A stretch of 32,087 nucleotides of DNA from a bacterium (GTDB lineage Bacteria > Ratteibacteria > UBA8468 > B48-G9 > JAFGKM01). The notes beneath the pieces were generated by a model, which did no database searches, was not told the origin of the DNA, and worked only from the letters and a program-made list of their open reading frames with translations. Below are positions 7,062-15,742 of the stretch, piece after piece. The DNA lies in the NCBI GenBank assembly GCA_035370465.1, contig DAOOVW010000006.1, positions 1 through 32,087 on the forward strand, in the 5' to 3' direction. Numbering within the stretch: the first letter of the stretch is position 1; each line of letters opens with the position of its first letter. The translations under genes were made by a program, and so were the position numbers.

Positions 7062-7808
7062 ATGTTATTTATCATAAAATGTCTTTTAGCAGGTGGAATT
7101 GCTGGTTTTTTATGTGGGTTATTAGGAATTGGAGGGGGTTCTATAATTGTTCCTGTTCTGTTTTTCTTCTTCTCTGTCCCAATAAAAAATGCAATTGCAA
7201 CAAGTTTAATGGTTGTCCTTATTTCAGCAATTTCTGGTTTTTTAGTACATCTTAAAGGGAAGAATACCGACTTTAAACTTGCATTTTACCTTATAATTTC
7301 AGGGGTAATTGGTGCTTATATTGGTGCTTATTTAACAGGTATTTTACCAGAAATGATTGTGAAAGGTTTTTTCATGGTTTTGCTAATTGGGTTAGGGTTA
7401 AAACTTCTTTTTCAAAAAGAAAATGAGAAGGAGGATAATAAAGAATATTCCCTGGATATTTTAAAAACACTTTCAATTGGTTTTATATCAGGCATTGTTT
7501 CAGGGCTTTGCGGAGTTGGCGGTGCAGTTCTTTTAGTTCCACTCTCATATATTATCTTAAAAGTCCCAATAAAAATTTGTGTTGGGACAAGTTTAATAGT
7601 TGTTTTTTTCAATGCTCTTTCAGGTGTTTTTGCTTATGCCAAAATGGGATTTATTGATTATAGAATTGGGTTGACTTTTGGAATAGTAGGAATAATAACT
7701 TCTCCTATTGGAGCAAAAGTCAGTATTTTAACTCCAAGAGAGAAATTAAGAAAGATATTTGCAATTTTTCTTATTTTAATGCCAATTTTACTTTTATTGA
7801 GAAAATGA
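7062..7808 (+). CDS. TauE/SafE (TSUP) family membrane permease
   Basis: The 248-residue protein is strongly hydrophobic with about eight membrane segments in two repeats. Each repeat begins with the family's glycine-rich motif: LLGIGGGSIIVPVL near residues 21-34 and GLCGVGGAVLLVPL near 147-160, followed by conserved small-residue helices (ATSLMVVLISAISG and GTSLIVVFFNALSG). TSUP proteins move small sulfur-containing or organic anions such as sulfite, sulfoacetate and thiosulfate. With sulfur-assimilation genes upstream, export or import of a sulfur oxyanion is attractive, but its direct neighbours are a glycosidase and an RNase HII-like gene, so the substrate is open. Its end overlaps the next start by 4 nt. 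Confidence 0.87.
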   Translation: MLFIIKCLLAGGIAGFLCGLLGIGGGSIIVPVLFFFFSVPIKNAIATSLMVVLISAISGFLVHLKGKNTDFKLAFYLIISGVIGAYIGAYLTGILPEMIVKGFFMVLLIGLGLKLLFQKENEKEDNKEYSLDILKTLSIGFISGIVSGLCGVGGAVLLVPLSYIILKVPIKICVGTSLIVVFFNALSGVFAYAKMGFIDYRIGLTFGIVGIITSPIGAKVSILTPREKLRKIFAIFLILMPILLLLRK

Positions 7809-8665
7809 AAATAATAGGAATTGATGAAAATGGTTTTGGTTCTCTTACTGGACCGCTTATTATTACAGGAACTTCAATTAAGTCAGAAGAAGGAAAATGG
7901 TTTGCCAGTGTTTGTGATAGTAAAAAATTTTTCTCATCAAGAAAGACAAATAACTTTAAAAAACTTGAAGAGTTTGTTATTTCTCTTTACTATTGTATAA
8001 AAAGGAAATTACCAGAATCCAGCAAAGAAGTAATTAATTTTTTCTCTCCTGATTTTAAATGTTCTGGAATGTCGGATATTTGTTCGGTGAATATTCCTGA
8101 TAATTTTATCTGGGCTGATATAGAAAAAGCAAAAAAACAGAGTGAAAAATTTATTGAATGGATGGAAAAAGAAGATGTTTCTATAAAAGATGTAAAATCA
8201 AAAATTATATGTGCAAAAAAATTCAATGAATTGATAAAAAATGGGAATTCAAAATTTATAATAGACCTTTTTTATTTCTGTGAAATTTTAAAAGAAATGG
8301 GAAGGGAAGATTATTTTGTTTATGCAGGGAAAATTGGGTCAATGAGGTATTATTCAAAGTATTTAAGATATTTTTTTTCTAACTATGAAATTTATCCAGA
8401 AATTGAAGAAGAAAAAAAGTCAATTTATGTATTAAATGGAAGGAGAAATTTTAAGTTGGGTTTCTTTTTTAATGTTGAAGAAGTATCTTTTGCTTCAAGT
8501 ATATCTTCAATTGTTGGAAAATACATAAGAGAAATTTTTATGGAAAGTTTCAGGAAATCAACAGGAATTGAAGAAAAAATTTCTGGATATCGGGATAAAA
8601 AAACAAAAAGAGTTATTTCAAATTTATTTTCTTTTCCTCAGGAGTGTGTTTTAAGGATTAAATGA
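7805..8665 (+). CDS. RNase HII-like protein (RNase H fold, altered active site)
   Basis: The 286-residue protein opens with IIGIDENGFGSLTGPL, which parallels the GIDEAGRGPLAGP active-site start of RNase HII, and continues with a DSKKFF match to DSKKL (Asp38). Asp7 and Glu8 would be the first two metal ligands. The segment VYAGKIGSMRYY (172-183) seems to replace the next catalytic motif (VDG or VDK) and has no Asp, while IVGKYIREIFM (236-246) matches the SxxAKVxRDxxM motif with Glu243 instead of Asp. I believe it belongs to a little-studied RNase HII-like family also seen in Planctomycetes-type genomes. It overlaps the TSUP gene (ATGA) and its stop overlaps the convergent GH116 gene by 8 nt. 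It is probably not the housekeeping RNase HII; activity is uncertain. Confidence 0.6.
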   Translation: MKIIGIDENGFGSLTGPLIITGTSIKSEEGKWFASVCDSKKFFSSRKTNNFKKLEEFVISLYYCIKRKLPESSKEVINFFSPDFKCSGMSDICSVNIPDNFIWADIEKAKKQSEKFIEWMEKEDVSIKDVKSKIICAKKFNELIKNGNSKFIIDLFYFCEILKEMGREDYFVYAGKIGSMRYYSKYLRYFFSNYEIYPEIEEEKKSIYVLNGRRNFKLGFFFNVEEVSFASSISSIVGKYIREIFMESFRKSTGIEEKISGYRDKKTKRVISNLFSFPQECVLRIK

Positions 8666-11180
8666 ATTGTCTTGATATTTCAATTGATTTTTCAACTCTT
8701 TTAATATTTTCAAATTCAACAATAATTTTATTACTTTCTTCTGAAAATTTATTGTTAGTTTCTATTCCATCTATGATTGTTTTTACAAAATTTGTTTTTT
8801 TCTTCTTCCAATAGGAAAGATAAATTTTCCTAACTTCAATAAACCCTTCATCTATTTCTATTTTGAAATTTTCTCTTCCTGGTAAAATTTTATAATTATA
8901 AACACCCCATCCAGTTCCACAAGAGAAAAAAATAGAAAAATTTTTTCTGAAAAGCAAGGGATTGAAAAAAATTTCCTTTTTAACATTATCAATCCAAAAG
9001 CCCAAATATGAGAGAATAAGTCCCCATCCAGAAAGCCCTCTTGCGTAATGATGTCCACATTCTAAATGATTAAAAGGATTCCTTTTTATTCCATCATATC
9101 TGTTATCCATCCCATTAATTATTTTAAGACATTCTTTATAATATCCTCTTTTTAGAAGAAGACATGCAATAACAAATTCTTCCCCTGTGAAAACTTCATC
9201 GCAATAAGGCATGGGTATTTCTGGCTTTTCGCCTTCTTTCCATGTGCATACAAGAAGTCCTTTTTCTTCACCAATAGCAAATATTCTCATATAATTCTGA
9301 TGTTGTGAAAAGTTCTCTAAAAAGTTTAATTTTAAAATTGAAAATAAAGCCTTATTTATATATTTTTCTTCAACAAGAGACCCTAAATTTAAAGTATCAG
9401 CAAAAAACTGCCCAAGAAGTTGCATCGAAAGACATCCATTTAAAAATTGATAAGGTGGGACAGGATTTATACTACATTTTTGAATAAAATATCTCCCATT
9501 CCATAGTTTTTCAATTATATTTTTTTGTCCTTTTTGATAAATTTCATTGCAAAAAGAAGCAAAATTGTTGTCACTGTTATATTCTGCCATTTCTATCATT
9601 ACTTTAAGCGCTGCAAGATAAATAAAAGAAGTAAAAGGATTATCTCCATAAAACTCAATATCATAAGTATTGTGTTGTTGCCCTTCCATAAGTCCATCTC
9701 TATTTTTATCCCAGTTTTCAAAAGCATATTCAATAGTTTTTTTTGCAGATGGATATAATTTTTTTAAAAATTCATCATCACCAGAAATTTTCCATTCTCT
9801 GTAAAGTTTCAATATTGTTCCCATTTGTCCATCTGCTGCTGGTAGAGATAACCATCTTTTTATACCCAGTGGGACATTTGTTCTAAATGCCATGTATCCA
9901 TTTTCATCTGTATTATATAAGTAATCAACTTCCCTTTGACTTCTTGAAAGGGAAGGGAAAAGGAAAGGAACTGTAAAATCATAATTATGAACATGGGTGC
10001 AGTTTAAAGGACAACAACCAGAATTATCAGAACAACCCTCAAATCCATAAAATTTCCCATCAGAAGTTATAAAAAATGTATTACTTCTTAATGTATTTAA
10101 TTGGGCTGAAGTTGTATTTAAAAAACTTTCAGGTAAAGATTGAGAAAAAAATCTTTCAGCAAATTTTTTGCTTTTTTCTTCAAGATATCTTTTATTTTTT
10201 ATAAAGTATTTAATTACATCCATTGAATTTGAAAATTTTATAGAATAATAATTTTTTAAAATTTTACCTTTTACTTCTTCATCAAGCCCCCAGTAATTTA
10301 TACGATTTGGAAAATACCATGAAAGATAAAAATTAATATCTGTTTCTTCTTTTGGTGCAAGATTTTTATTAACTCCAAGAGAAGCCCAATATGTTTGGCT
10401 ATCAGGACTTATTTTGGGAGAAACAGGTTCAAAATTTCCTATTTTGAATTCTTTCCAGAAGTTTTTTAAGTCATCCCACCATCCTTCATTTTTCCATTGA
10501 TTTTTGTAAGAAACCGAAATAGCATCTGTAAAAAGAGAAAGATTACCATATCTCTCACTTTCCTCATTATATTTTTTTGATGTGAAAGAAATACCTTTTA
10601 AATTCTCTGTCTCAACAAAATTATTTATGTTCTGCCCAAAGCATTTATTTATATAACTATTTAATTTTTCAGTTCCATCAGTTCCAACAGGGTTCATCAT
10701 TGAAAAAGAAAGGAAGATATTTATTTTATCTCTTGTAAGATTTTTTATTTTATAAGAGAAAATTACAATTGGTAAGGAAGAATTTTCAACATCTCCTGGT
10801 ATAAATGGGCTCCATGCATTTAAGGATACAGAAACACCTATACTTCTATCAAAAAAATCAATAATAGCAAAAGGGAAAAAATTTGTAAATATACATTCCT
10901 CAAAATGTGGGTATCCTTCCATTCTAATATTTTTAAAACCATGACTTCCTTCAAAAGGAGGAAATGGCTTTCTTGCAACTATTTTTTGAAAAACTTTCCT
11001 CTTTTGTTCAACCCTTAAAGCAACAAAGTTCCCATACATTTCATTACTTTTTGAAGGTCTATTGAAAATTTCCCAGTCAGTTATTGAGCCAGTTCCTTCA
11101 ACAGAAACATTACCTGTTCCAATACCACCAAGTAAAAATTTTATTTGTTTTAAATTTTCTCCATAATATTTTATATTCAT
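8658..11180 (-). CDS. GH116 family glycoside hydrolase (GBA2-like, beta-glucosidase/xylosidase type)
   Basis: The product (840 residues) has the two-domain GH116 layout: an N-terminal beta domain starting LLGGIGTGNVSVEGTGSI and a C-terminal (alpha/alpha)6 barrel. The nucleophile should be Glu499 in NRDGLMEGQQHNTYD, and the acid/base Asp661 in YCDEVFTGEEF, by comparison with human GBA2 and the Thermoanaerobacterium enzyme. The sugar-binding ECGHHYARGLSGWG segment is present. The usual DQxxGQW motif reads MQLLGQF here. There is no signal peptide, so it is cytoplasmic. The ATG at 11180 with AAAGGA is preferred over an upstream TTG at 11207. It is last in a probable rbfA-argS-GH116 operon, 13 nt after argS. 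Substrate (beta-glucoside, xyloside or N-acetylglucosaminide) is unknown. Confidence 0.88.
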   Translation of the reverse strand: MNIKYYGENLKQIKFLLGGIGTGNVSVEGTGSITDWEIFNRPSKSNEMYGNFVALRVEQKRKVFQKIVARKPFPPFEGSHGFKNIRMEGYPHFEECIFTNFFPFAIIDFFDRSIGVSVSLNAWSPFIPGDVENSSLPIVIFSYKIKNLTRDKINIFLSFSMMNPVGTDGTEKLNSYINKCFGQNINNFVETENLKGISFTSKKYNEESERYGNLSLFTDAISVSYKNQWKNEGWWDDLKNFWKEFKIGNFEPVSPKISPDSQTYWASLGVNKNLAPKEETDINFYLSWYFPNRINYWGLDEEVKGKILKNYYSIKFSNSMDVIKYFIKNKRYLEEKSKKFAERFFSQSLPESFLNTTSAQLNTLRSNTFFITSDGKFYGFEGCSDNSGCCPLNCTHVHNYDFTVPFLFPSLSRSQREVDYLYNTDENGYMAFRTNVPLGIKRWLSLPAADGQMGTILKLYREWKISGDDEFLKKLYPSAKKTIEYAFENWDKNRDGLMEGQQHNTYDIEFYGDNPFTSFIYLAALKVMIEMAEYNSDNNFASFCNEIYQKGQKNIIEKLWNGRYFIQKCSINPVPPYQFLNGCLSMQLLGQFFADTLNLGSLVEEKYINKALFSILKLNFLENFSQHQNYMRIFAIGEEKGLLVCTWKEGEKPEIPMPYCDEVFTGEEFVIACLLLKRGYYKECLKIINGMDNRYDGIKRNPFNHLECGHHYARGLSGWGLILSYLGFWIDNVKKEIFFNPLLFRKNFSIFFSCGTGWGVYNYKILPGRENFKIEIDEGFIEVRKIYLSYWKKKKTNFVKTIIDGIETNNKFSEESNKIIVEFENIKRVEKSIEISRQFI

Positions 11181-11193
11181 TTTTTTCCTTTGT

Positions 11194-12795
11194 TCACATC
11201 TCTTCAAGTAGAGAAATATTCAATAAATCCAGTGATAAAGAAAAAATTGTATATAACCCTTTTATTAAGAACAATCTGCTTTCCGTTGTTTTTTTATCTT
11301 CTCCAACAACTCTATATTTGTGATAATAAGAATGAAAGATTTTTGCTAAATTTAAAAGATATTCACACAAAAGGTGAACTCCGTATGTTTTCACCACACT
11401 TTCAATTATATCAGGAAATTTCCACATTTTTTTAAGCAAAATGAGCTCTTCTTCCTCTTTTAAATAATCTGGGTCAAATTCGGTTTTTCCTATTGTAATA
11501 TTTTTACTTTCTGCAAAATTCAAAATATGTTTTATTCTCACATAAGCATATTGAAGATAAAAGACAGGATTCTCAGTTGATTGTTTTTTTGCAAGTTCTA
11601 TATCAAAGTCAAGATGACTATCAACTTTTCTAAAAAGAAAGAAAAATTTTGATGCATCAGGTCCTACTTCATCTATAAGTTGTTTCAATGAAATAAATTC
11701 TCCTTTTCTTGTTGACATTGATAGTTTCTCTTTTCCTTTGTATAAAGTTGTAAGTTGAACTATCAGAAATTTGAGTTTTTCTGGCTCAAAACCCATTGCC
11801 TGAACTGCTGCTTTCATTCTTGGGATATATCCATGATGGTCTGGACCAACTATATTTATAAGTATTGAAAAATTTCTTTCAATCTTATATTTGTGATATG
11901 CAATATCTGTTGCAAGATATGTATAGGTTCCATCACTTTTTATAATTACTCTATCTTTATCATCGCCAAAGATTGAACTTTTAAACCACCAACTTCCATC
12001 TTTAAAATAAATATAGCCTTTTTCTTTTAATTCATTTATTATTTTGTCTACTTTCCTTTCCTTTATAAATATACTTTCATTTACCCAACTATCAAACTCA
12101 ACTCCAAAATTCCTCAGGTCTCTTTTTATTTCTTCCAGAATTCTCTCATAAGCAAATTTCTTAAAAAATTCATCATCTACCTTTTCTTCTTTTATTTCTT
12201 TTGCTAACTGAATAAGATATTCTCCATGATATCCCTCTTCAGGTATTGTGTATTTTTCTTCTCCTTTTAATTGATAATATCTTGCCTTCAATGACTCTCC
12301 TAAAAGGTCAATTTGTTTTCCACTATCATTTATATAAAACTCTTTTACAACAGAAAAATTAGCAAATTTCATAATCCTTGAAAGTGCCTCTCCAAAAGAT
12401 GCCTGTCTTCCATGAGCAATTGTTAAAGGGCCTGTTGGGTTTGCGCTCACAAATTCAATTAAAACATTTTCTCCCCTTCCGATTTCAGATTTTAAAACAT
12501 CTTTCCCTGCTTTAACGAGTTCTTTTAAAAAGTTAAAATAAACATTTTTTGAGACAAAGAAGTTTATATAGTTATTTTTAATTTCAATTTTCTCAACTAT
12601 ATCTGATACTATTGGTAATATTTTTTCTCTTATTTTTTCTGCATAGTCATTGCCAAGTTTAAAAACAATATTAGTTGTAAAATCTCCGAAGTTTTCTTTT
12701 TCTGACGGGAATACATCAACATCAATTACTTTATTTGAAATTTCTTCTATAACTTTTTTTATGCCTTCTTCAATTCTTTTCTTTATTTTCTTCAT
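11194..12795 (-). CDS. argS: Arginyl-tRNA synthetase
   Basis: This class I aminoacyl-tRNA synthetase of 533 residues charges tRNA-Arg. It has an N-terminal additional domain, the HIGH-type motif in SANPTGPLTIAHGRQ, a KMSKS-like loop in EKLSMSTRKGEF, and a C-terminal DALR anticodon-binding domain ending LLNISLLEEM. The length is slightly short for ArgS (usually 550-580) but no domain is missing. The start codon lies inside rbfA (26-nt overlap with the end of that gene) and has only a weak purine-rich Shine-Dalgarno, so translation is probably coupled to rbfA. The GH116 gene follows after 13 nt. Confidence 0.96.
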   Translation of the reverse strand: MKKIKKRIEEGIKKVIEEISNKVIDVDVFPSEKENFGDFTTNIVFKLGNDYAEKIREKILPIVSDIVEKIEIKNNYINFFVSKNVYFNFLKELVKAGKDVLKSEIGRGENVLIEFVSANPTGPLTIAHGRQASFGEALSRIMKFANFSVVKEFYINDSGKQIDLLGESLKARYYQLKGEEKYTIPEEGYHGEYLIQLAKEIKEEKVDDEFFKKFAYERILEEIKRDLRNFGVEFDSWVNESIFIKERKVDKIINELKEKGYIYFKDGSWWFKSSIFGDDKDRVIIKSDGTYTYLATDIAYHKYKIERNFSILINIVGPDHHGYIPRMKAAVQAMGFEPEKLKFLIVQLTTLYKGKEKLSMSTRKGEFISLKQLIDEVGPDASKFFFLFRKVDSHLDFDIELAKKQSTENPVFYLQYAYVRIKHILNFAESKNITIGKTEFDPDYLKEEEELILLKKMWKFPDIIESVVKTYGVHLLCEYLLNLAKIFHSYYHKYRVVGEDKKTTESRLFLIKGLYTIFSLSLDLLNISLLEEM

Positions 12796-13132
12796 TTTCT
12801 TCTTTTTTTATTTCCGAAAGTAACTTTTCAATTCTAAATTCTTTTCTTTCATCAAGTTCAAATTGAATTTTTGGAGTATCTCTTAGAGATATTCTTTTCC
12901 CTAATTTAAATTGAATATACCCTGTTGCATTTTCTATTGCTTTAAATGACTTTTGTTTTTCTTCATCTGTTCCAAGAAAACTTATACCAATTTTTACAAA
13001 TTTAAAGTCAGGAGTAATATTTACTGATGTAATTGTGAAAAAACCAACATTAGGGTTAGATACTTCCCTTCTTATTATATCTTCTACTTCTTTTCTTAAA
13101 AGATGTTCTACCTTTTTTTGTCTTCTTGTAAT
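12770..13132 (-). CDS. rbfA: Ribosome-binding factor A, with a non-canonical ATT start
   Basis: The 120-residue frame gives a full RbfA: TRRQKKVEHLLRKEVEDII at the N terminus, NPNVGFFTITSVNITPDF in the KH-like core, then SFKAIENATGYIQFKLGKR and a TPKIQFELDER end. RbfA binds the 30S subunit for 16S rRNA maturation and cold adaptation. The frame contains no ATG, GTG or TTG from the upstream stop to its end, so it starts at a rare codon. ATT at 13130-13132 lies 7 nt after GGAGGG (13140-13145 on the - strand) and aligns with the family start; a neighbouring ATT at 13133-13135 is the alternative. Its tail overlaps the argS start by 26 nt. Standard gene finders would miss or truncate it. Confidence 0.9.
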   Translation of the reverse strand: MTRRQKKVEHLLRKEVEDIIRREVSNPNVGFFTITSVNITPDFKFVKIGISFLGTDEEKQKSFKAIENATGYIQFKLGKRISLRDTPKIQFELDERKEFRIEKLLSEIKKEENEENKEKN

Positions 13133-13271
13133 AATTTTTCCCTCCTTTTTTCTAATTAACTTAATTTTTGCTTATTATATTTTACCTGAATGAGATATAA
13201 TTTCAAATTCTAAAAGCCAATTTCTAAGAGCCAAACTTGATTGTAAAAATGCATAGAGGTAAAATAAATAT
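13133..13271. promoter_or_regulatory. Divergent promoter region between rbfA and ftsK
   Basis: This 139-bp AT-rich gap separates the leftward rbfA operon from rightward ftsK. For ftsK a TATAAT lies at 13196-13201, but without a good -35 box. For rbfA the - strand reads TTGAAA, 16 bp, TAAAAT (13179-13206), a plausible promoter. Downstream of the TATAAT is a near-perfect 12-bp direct repeat, TCTAAAAGCCAA at 13209-13220 and TCTAAGAGCCAA at 13223-13234, with a 14-bp period. AGAGGT (13255-13260) serves as a weak Shine-Dalgarno for ftsK. The promoters are by eye only. Confidence 0.4.
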
Positions 13272-15362
13272 ATGAAATTTAAAGATATAGAAAGATGGGT
13301 AAAAGGAATAATTGTTTTTTTTATTGCACTTTATCTTTTTCTTTCTCTTATTTCTTTTGACCCATTTGACCCGACCTTCAAATTCTGTCAAATTGGTTCT
13401 CCAGTTAATACAGAAATATCACATTTTGGGGGTAGAGTAGGTTCATATATTGCAGGGCTCCTGATTTTCATTTTTGGTAAAGGGGCTTATTTACTTGTTT
13501 TTCTCCTTCTTTTTTCTGCCTATAATGTTATTTGGGGAGAAAAAATAAATTTCGGGAAAAAAATTATAAGCATATTTGGTATTGTTTTTGTTTTTTCAAT
13601 TTTTTTATCTTTACAAACAAAAAATTTTTCAGGTGGTTTTTTAGGAGGTGTTTTCACACCTTATTTGAAGGAATTTTTTGGTGAAAAAGGAATTTATTTA
13701 ATCCTTATTCTTTTATTCGTTGTTTTCTTTGGTCTGGTATATAAAATGTTTGTTTCCCCTTTTCAGTTTCTTTTTGCAAGAGATGTTTTCTCAACAACAG
13801 CAGAAGGTAAAGAAATGTTGAGAAAAAAACCAGTAATGAAAAAAAGAGTGATAAAGAAAAATGAACAGGGGCCAGAAATAGAAGAAAAAGAAGTTCAAAA
13901 AGAAAAAAGTGAACAAAAAGTTATTATTACAACTAAACAGAAAAATTTTGTTCTTCCGCCTGTTAAACTTTTAAAATCAGATACTTTTCCTCAGAAAGAA
14001 ACAAAAGATGATTTTGAAAGGTATGCTCAGGTAATTGAAGAAACACTTTCTGAGTTTGATATTGAAGGAGAAGTTGTCCAGATCAACCAGGGTCCAAGGG
14101 TAACAATGTTTGAAATTCAATTAGCACCTGGTATTCCAGTTCAAAAAATATTTAAAATACAGGACAACATAGCAATGAATCTAAAGACAACTTCAATCCG
14201 TATTGTTGCTCCTATACCAAATAAATCAACAGTTGGAGTTGAAGTGCCGAATAGAGAAATATCAACTGTTTATTTAAAAGAATTACTTGTCAGTAAAGAG
14301 TTTCAAAAAAGCCCATCAAAACTGACAATTGCAATTGGAAAAGATATTATGGGTAGAAGTGTCGTTTCTGACCTTAAAATTATGCCACATCTTTTAATTG
14401 CAGGAGCAACTGGTTCTGGAAAAACAGTTTGTCTTAATTCTCTTATAACATCAATTCTTTATAAAGCAACTCCTGATGAAGTTAAGTTTATACTTATTGA
14501 CCCAAAAATGGTTGAACTTACCCTATATAATGGAATTCCACATCTTTTATGTCCAGTTGTTATAGATATTAAAAAAGCAGTCAATGTTTTAAAATGGTTA
14601 ATACAGGAAATGGAGAGGAGATACAAACTTTTTTCAGAAAAAAGAGTTAGAAATATAGAGACATATAATTTACAGTTCAAGGAAGAAAAAATACCTTATG
14701 TAGTCATTGTAATAGATGAACTTGCAGACCTTATGATTGTTGCTAAAAATGAAATTGAACAAAGTATTATCAGATTGGCTCAACTTTCAAGAGCAGCAGG
14801 TATTCATCTTATTCTTGCAACACAAAGGCCTTCTGTAAATGTAATTACAGGTGTCATAAAAGCAAATTTACCCTGTAGGATTTCTTTCCAGGTAACCTCA
14901 AAATTTGATTCAAGGACAATACTTGATAAAATTGGTGCAGAAAAACTTCTTGGCAGAGGCGACCTTTTATTTATTCCTCCTCAGAGTTCTATTCCATTAA
15001 GGATTCAGGGCAGTTTTATTTCAGATGAAGAAATTGAAAGTATATGTAATTTCCTTAAAAGTCAAAGTAGCCCACAATATAATATGGAAATTCTTGAAAA
15101 AAAATTATTTGATGAAACAGAAATAGAACATTTCTCTTCATCCTCTGCAAAATTAGATGATGATATCCTTTATCAAGAAGCAAAAAATATTGTATTAACA
15201 ACAAAGATTGCTTCAATTTCTATGTTACAAAGAAGATTAAATATAGGATTTAATAGAGCAGCAAAATTTGTTGAGAAAATGGAAGAAGAAGGAATTGTTG
15301 GACCATATATTGAAGGTAAGCCAAGAAAAGTACTAATTTCTAATGAAAATAGAGAAAGATAA
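13272..15362 (+). CDS. ftsK: FtsK/SpoIIIE family DNA translocase
   Basis: This 696-residue translocase pumps chromosomal DNA at the division septum. The N-terminal 160 residues carry about four membrane helices (near 12-30, 57-83, 98-114, 140-160). A short charged linker (about 180-245) leads to the motor: the alpha/beta part from 250, Walker A GATGSGKT at 378-385 and Walker B VVIVIDE at 477-483, followed by ATQRPSVNVITG. The C-terminal gamma winged helix (about 629-690) has the FNRAAKFVEKMEEEGIVGP signature that recognises KOPS-type polar sequences. The compact linker is like SpoIIIE rather than E. coli FtsK. The end overlaps the rodZ-like gene by 20 nt. Confidence 0.96.
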   Translation: MKFKDIERWVKGIIVFFIALYLFLSLISFDPFDPTFKFCQIGSPVNTEISHFGGRVGSYIAGLLIFIFGKGAYLLVFLLLFSAYNVIWGEKINFGKKIISIFGIVFVFSIFLSLQTKNFSGGFLGGVFTPYLKEFFGEKGIYLILILLFVVFFGLVYKMFVSPFQFLFARDVFSTTAEGKEMLRKKPVMKKRVIKKNEQGPEIEEKEVQKEKSEQKVIITTKQKNFVLPPVKLLKSDTFPQKETKDDFERYAQVIEETLSEFDIEGEVVQINQGPRVTMFEIQLAPGIPVQKIFKIQDNIAMNLKTTSIRIVAPIPNKSTVGVEVPNREISTVYLKELLVSKEFQKSPSKLTIAIGKDIMGRSVVSDLKIMPHLLIAGATGSGKTVCLNSLITSILYKATPDEVKFILIDPKMVELTLYNGIPHLLCPVVIDIKKAVNVLKWLIQEMERRYKLFSEKRVRNIETYNLQFKEEKIPYVVIVIDELADLMIVAKNEIEQSIIRLAQLSRAAGIHLILATQRPSVNVITGVIKANLPCRISFQVTSKFDSRTILDKIGAEKLLGRGDLLFIPPQSSIPLRIQGSFISDEEIESICNFLKSQSSPQYNMEILEKKLFDETEIEHFSSSSAKLDDDILYQEAKNIVLTTKIASISMLQRRLNIGFNRAAKFVEKMEEEGIVGPYIEGKPRKVLISNENRER

Positions 15363-15741
15363 AATAAATGTTTTATTGAAAGAAACAAGAGAAAAAAAGG
15401 GAATTGGGATTGATGAAATAATTGAGAACACAAGGATTCCACAAAAATACATTAAAATAATAGAAGATGGACAATGGGAAAAATTCCCAAGTCAAACTTA
15501 TTTACTTGGTTATTTAAAAATTTATTGTGAATATCTTAATATTAAAAAAGAAATAATTGATACAATTTTATCTGAATTTAAACAGGAAAATAAAAAGGAA
15601 AAAGAGGTAATAAAAGAAGAGAAAAAGGATAATGTAGAACAGAAAAGGGAAAAAATCCTTTTAATAATTCTCCCCTTAATTTTCTTCTCAATATATTTCT
15701 TCACTCTTTACATTCTTTCCGATATAAGTTCAAATTTATAA
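15343..15741 (+). CDS. RodZ-like membrane protein with N-terminal helix-turn-helix
   Basis: The 132-residue protein has an HTH_25 domain (about residues 6-72) with the RodZ pattern LKETREKKGIGIDEIIENT and YLLGYLKIYCEYL, then a highly charged stretch (about 80-101) and one transmembrane helix (about 103-126). Full RodZ proteins bind MreB through this HTH and carry a periplasmic beta domain; here only about six residues remain beyond the membrane, so it is a short form. It sits between ftsK and rimO, an arrangement that I recall from several bacterial phyla. Start at the ATG inside ftsK; rimO follows after 1 nt. A role in shape or division is inferred from the family. Confidence 0.8.
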   Translation: MKIEKDKINVLLKETREKKGIGIDEIIENTRIPQKYIKIIEDGQWEKFPSQTYLLGYLKIYCEYLNIKKEIIDTILSEFKQENKKEKEVIKEEKKDNVEQKREKILLIILPLIFFSIYFFTLYILSDISSNL

Positions 15742-15742
15742 A

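Noticed and set aside
9400..9430. Apparent loss of the GH116 acid/base Asp: the DQxxGQW motif reads MQLLGQF
   Set aside because: Counting from the nucleophile in human GBA2 and the Thermoanaerobacterium enzyme (about 150 residues) shows the acid/base lies in the later xxDEVW motif, which is present here as YCDEVFTG (Asp661). The Met change affects another conserved position only.
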